A stretch of DNA of 8,910 nucleotides, taken from positions 1 through 8,910 of the forward strand of contig JBJEPQ010000035.1 in assembly GCA_051881315.1 (NCBI GenBank), read 5' to 3'. The translations under genes and the position numbers were made by a program. Each line of letters opens with the position of its first letter. The stretch's first letter is position 1. The DNA comes from CAG-488 sp051881315. GTDB taxonomy: Bacteria; Bacillota; Clostridia; Oscillospirales; Acutalibacteraceae. The notes under the pieces are model-generated. The model worked only from the letters and a program-made list of their open reading frames with translations. It had not been told where the DNA came from and did not search any database. Positions 6,892-8,910 of the stretch are shown in pieces.

Positions 6892-8346
6892 TTAAAAAGG
6901 ATTGCACAATCTGTCTAACGGATTGTAGCCTAATGCAAAATACTTGAAAATCCAGATAATGGGATTTAATCTGAAGAAGATCAAGTCAACTACCGTTACG
7001 AGCTTTCTGAGGAACCAGGGAGTATCGTAAACCTTGTCAACCTGAACCGGTGCAAACTCCTCGCCCTCAACATTGAGTACGAACGGCTGAGAATAGCAGA
7101 TTCCGTTATCGCCCGTGAGATAAAATCTTACATAGAGATAAGGCTCGTCAAGAAGCTCGGAATGAAGATCAAGCGTAGCTTTACCGTCTGTGATATTCTC
7201 TTCACGAAGAATAACGTTTCCGTTTGAAACCCAAGTGATCATATTGAAATCAGTTCCCTCAACGGAGATCGTGTCGTTCTCCTGATCGACGGTCAAACGC
7301 GTTACCATCGGCGTATCATCGCTCAGATAATCTTTTGAATCACAATCGTCATTATAACCGGGCATTTCTGCCATTCCGTTAAGCTCAACGCCGTTTGAAT
7401 AATGAGAAATCGAGAAGAACTGACCGTTTTCCATGCTTGAGCGGAAATTATCCATCGTAAGCTCAGGCATAAGGTGCATCGTGTAAGCATCGTTAAGTGA
7501 TCTCTCGTTATGTGAGTCGGAGAATGTGAACGACCACGGAACGACACCGTTGGGAATAGTCTTCTGAAGAACCTGATCGTAGAGAATTCTGTCGCAGCGT
7601 GTGTGTGCGTCCGTTGCGCTGTTTATACCCATTCCGACGCTTGAGCCCTTGTTATCCAGGAAAAGCTTTGCAAATTTCTGCGCATAATAGTCGTCAACCT
7701 TCTGACCGACATGATCTGCGCTGTCCTTATCGGGATAAACATATTCACCGACGTGTGAAAGCATTGAAATTCCGCCCGCCTCTTTAACACCTTCGGTGGG
7801 AGTTTCGTAATCACCGAAAACGCCTGCAAGTCCCTGACCGTAGTCGGAGAAATATCCTGTAAGATGGCAGTCGGCAACGGGGGTAGCCATGTTCAGCTCA
7901 ATTCCTTTCGGAACATCAAGCATACCGTTCTGATGAGTACGTGTTGTAGACTCGGCTGTACCGTTGATGTATGAGCTGTACTCCTCCTCGGTGAGAGGAA
8001 TAATGTCAGCCATCTGTGTGCGCTCTTTCTTGATATAACGAAGAAGCGGAACAAGATCAGGCTCCTGATTCCAACCCTTGTTGATGGTACCGTGATCCGT
8101 CAGAGCAACTATGTCATAGTTAAGGTCATAGTGTTTCTGAACATATTCATGGATCGTAAGATATCCGTCGCTGGCATTGGTGTGGCTGTGGAGCTGAGTC
8201 TTGTATGCTCCCCAAGTATCCCAGTCAACATCTGCATACGGATCGGTAATTATGTAGTTTTTTTCGTCGGCAGCATACACCGACACCCCCATTATCGGAA
8301 GCGCTACTAAAACTGCAAGAAAAATAGCTAATGCTTTTTTTAACAT
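6892..8346 (-). CDS. Exported PHP-domain metallohydrolase, proximal paralogue (CehA/McbA-like)
   Basis: This 484-residue protein is the first gene of the operon and a diverged duplicate of its downstream neighbour. It has a Sec signal peptide (K3-K4, hydrophobic 5-21, VYA before a likely cut after A25) and the shared post-signal block PYADVDW...WGAY. The PHP ligands are H53/H55 in QLHSHTNASD, D60, D84-H85 in LTDHGT, E150 in GIELN, H161 in DCHLTGYF, H198 in MLSHVGE, and D277/H279 in FSDSHNE. A beta-sandwich-like domain occupies about 347-427. Unlike the neighbour, it ends in a strongly hydrophobic, aromatic segment (about 445-472, with VDLIFF and NPIIWIFKYF), which may embed in the membrane and tether the enzyme. 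AAAGGAG stands 7 nt before the ATG. Substrate is unknown; a phosphoester or similar ester outside the cell is the best inference. Confidence 0.8.
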   Translation of the reverse strand: MLKKALAIFLAVLVALPIMGVSVYAADEKNYIITDPYADVDWDTWGAYKTQLHSHTNASDGYLTIHEYVQKHYDLNYDIVALTDHGTINKGWNQEPDLVPLLRYIKKERTQMADIIPLTEEEYSSYINGTAESTTRTHQNGMLDVPKGIELNMATPVADCHLTGYFSDYGQGLAGVFGDYETPTEGVKEAGGISMLSHVGEYVYPDKDSADHVGQKVDDYYAQKFAKLFLDNKGSSVGMGINSATDAHTRCDRILYDQVLQKTIPNGVVPWSFTFSDSHNERSLNDAYTMHLMPELTMDNFRSSMENGQFFSISHYSNGVELNGMAEMPGYNDDCDSKDYLSDDTPMVTRLTVDQENDTISVEGTDFNMITWVSNGNVILREENITDGKATLDLHSELLDEPYLYVRFYLTGDNGICYSQPFVLNVEGEEFAPVQVDKVYDTPWFLRKLVTVVDLIFFRLNPIIWIFKYFALGYNPLDRLCNPF

Positions 8347-8385
8347 AGATGAACTCCTTTTCTCTGCTTTGCAGTAATATGTAAT

Positions 8386-8414
8386 ATAATACTACTCATT
8401 ACAAAAAAAGTCAA
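8386..8414 (-). promoter_or_regulatory. Sigma-A-type promoter of the PHP operon
   Basis: On the minus strand, TTGACT (8414-8409) and TATTAT (8391-8386) are spaced by exactly 17 bp. A perfect A6T6 tract (8431-8420) lies just upstream of the -35 box and resembles an UP element. A tandem ATATTAC repeat (8387-8381 and 8380-8374) overlaps the -10 and start-site region and could be an operator. The leader would be about 33 nt. Confidence 0.75.
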
Positions 8415-8737
8415 TTTGGAAAAAATTTTTTGTGTACCTTGCCCTATGCCGAAAGTTTTTTTTGTTCAAAATGTAAGAGTAGATGCGAGCCTTATCGAAT
8501 ATATAATTTACATTGACTATTCATTGTATAGATAAATATATTTCTTTATTCTTTTTCAGAACCAAATTTAATTATAGTTTTTTCATTGATTATTTTGCCG
8601 CATATGATACCGCTGACGCTCATTTTTTTACCGTTAGTTAATAATGCTTTTCAATTTCTGAAAGTGCAGTATAACTGATAAATTTGCGAATGCTTTTAAC
8701 TTTCAACTGTTACAGCTTGAAATTTTCAAATTTACGG
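8415..8737. other. AT-rich non-coding spacer
   Basis: No protein gene is supported on either strand here. A weak plus-strand promoter match, TTGACT (8513-8518) with TATATT (8537-8542) at 18 bp, has no gene downstream. The A6T6 tract at its left edge belongs to the PHP operon promoter. I see no terminator, direct-repeat array or RNA fold that I can defend. Confidence 0.4.
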
Positions 8738-8766
8738 TTGACAATCGTACATTTTTTTGATAGAAT
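8738..8766 (+). promoter_or_regulatory. Near-consensus promoter upstream of the tRNA-Ser fragment
   Basis: A perfect -35 TTGACA (8738-8743), 17-bp spacer and -10 TAGAAT (8761-8766) preceded by TGA form a strong extended promoter pointing at the tRNA fragment. The start would be near 8773, giving a leader of about 50 nt. This leader contains a small inverted repeat TGTGCA (8778-8783) / TGCACA (8802-8807). The quality is typical of a stable RNA promoter. Confidence 0.75.
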
Positions 8767-8824
8767 ATCCGTTGCAATGTGCAAGTCGGTTTACCCTCCC
8801 CTGCACACGGAAAATCTAATACAC

Positions 8825-8864
8825 GGAGAGTTGTCCGAGAGGTCGAAGGTGCAGCACTCGAAAT
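8825..8864 (+). tRNA. Truncated tRNA-Ser (anticodon CGA), 5' half only
   Basis: The sequence matches the 5' half of a serine tRNA in order. It has the acceptor strand GGAGAGT (8825-8831), TG at 8832-8833, a D arm with TCCGAG, GGT and AAGG (8834-8849), then the anticodon-stem strand CAGCA (8852-8856) and loop CTCGAAA (8857-8863). The loop places CGA at positions 34-36, reading the UCG codon. The opposing anticodon strand should read TGCTG; the sequence has T and then five more T (8864-8869). After that there is no variable arm, no GTTCGAATCC T loop and no ACTCTCC acceptor strand through the window end. It therefore cannot fold as a working tRNA. It may be an insertion junction, a deletion scar, or a tRNA-derived small RNA. 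Confidence 0.7.
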
Positions 8865-8910
8865 TTTTTGTAGAGTTGGCTGTTTGCTCCGCTTAAAAAG
8901 CCCGTAAAAT

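Noticed and set aside
8684..8896. A 70-codon plus-strand open frame near the right edge
   Set aside because: It runs through the promoter and the tRNA-Ser fragment and its translation has no protein-like features.
1..8910. CRISPR arrays, insertion sequences, transposases or integrases
   Set aside because: I found no regularly spaced direct repeats, no transposase or recombinase motifs and no terminal inverted repeats, so none is claimed despite the broken tRNA.

Overview
The window looks like chromosome of a low-GC, spore-lineage gut or rumen Firmicute, most likely a Ruminococcus-like member of the Oscillospiraceae. The grounds are a SigK-type sporulation sigma factor, a GH130 mannoside phosphorylase of the type known from Ruminococcus albus, AT-rich intergenic DNA, strong AGGAGG-like ribosome binding sites and sigma-A-type promoters. 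This placement is inference; no 16S rRNA gene or other firm marker is present.

Layout. Positions 2-358 (+) hold the 3' end of sigK. A clear promoter at 399-427 then drives a two-gene unit: a GH130 beta-1,4-mannooligosaccharide phosphorylase (483-1433) whose stop codon overlaps the start of a DUF5131 (phage Gp37/Gp68-like, Cys-rich) protein (1430-2275), closed by a hairpin terminator. A separate promoter precedes a SAM-dependent methyltransferase (2449-3237) that is interrupted by one in-frame TAA and ends at a good terminator. After about 250 bp of AT-rich spacer comes a cytoplasmic LCAT/lipase-like alpha/beta hydrolase (3607-4920, +). It converges on a small unknown protein on the minus strand (4936-5127).

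The right half is dominated by a minus-strand operon of two tandem paralogues (8346 to 5496) encoding exported PHP-domain metallohydrolases. Both share the plan signal peptide, PHP metal site, beta-sandwich, and hydrophobic or amphipathic C-terminal tail. They are read from one strong promoter at 8414-8386. Their 3' side (5348-5469) carries a cluster of hairpins.

The last 500 bp contain no protein gene. They hold a near-consensus promoter at 8738-8766 followed by the 5' half of a serine tRNA with a CGA anticodon. The tRNA-like sequence breaks off just after the anticodon loop into a run of six T and does not resume before the window ends.

How the genes work together. The phosphorylase would recover mannose 1-phosphate from imported manno-oligosaccharides in the cytoplasm. 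The role of the DUF5131 partner is unknown. The PHP pair probably acts outside the membrane on a phosphoester or related ester substrate. No sugar transporter, mannanase, transposase or integrase is visible. The points most worth a second look are the broken tRNA with its live-looking promoter, the tandem exported PHP pair, and the translationally coupled GH130-DUF5131 pair.
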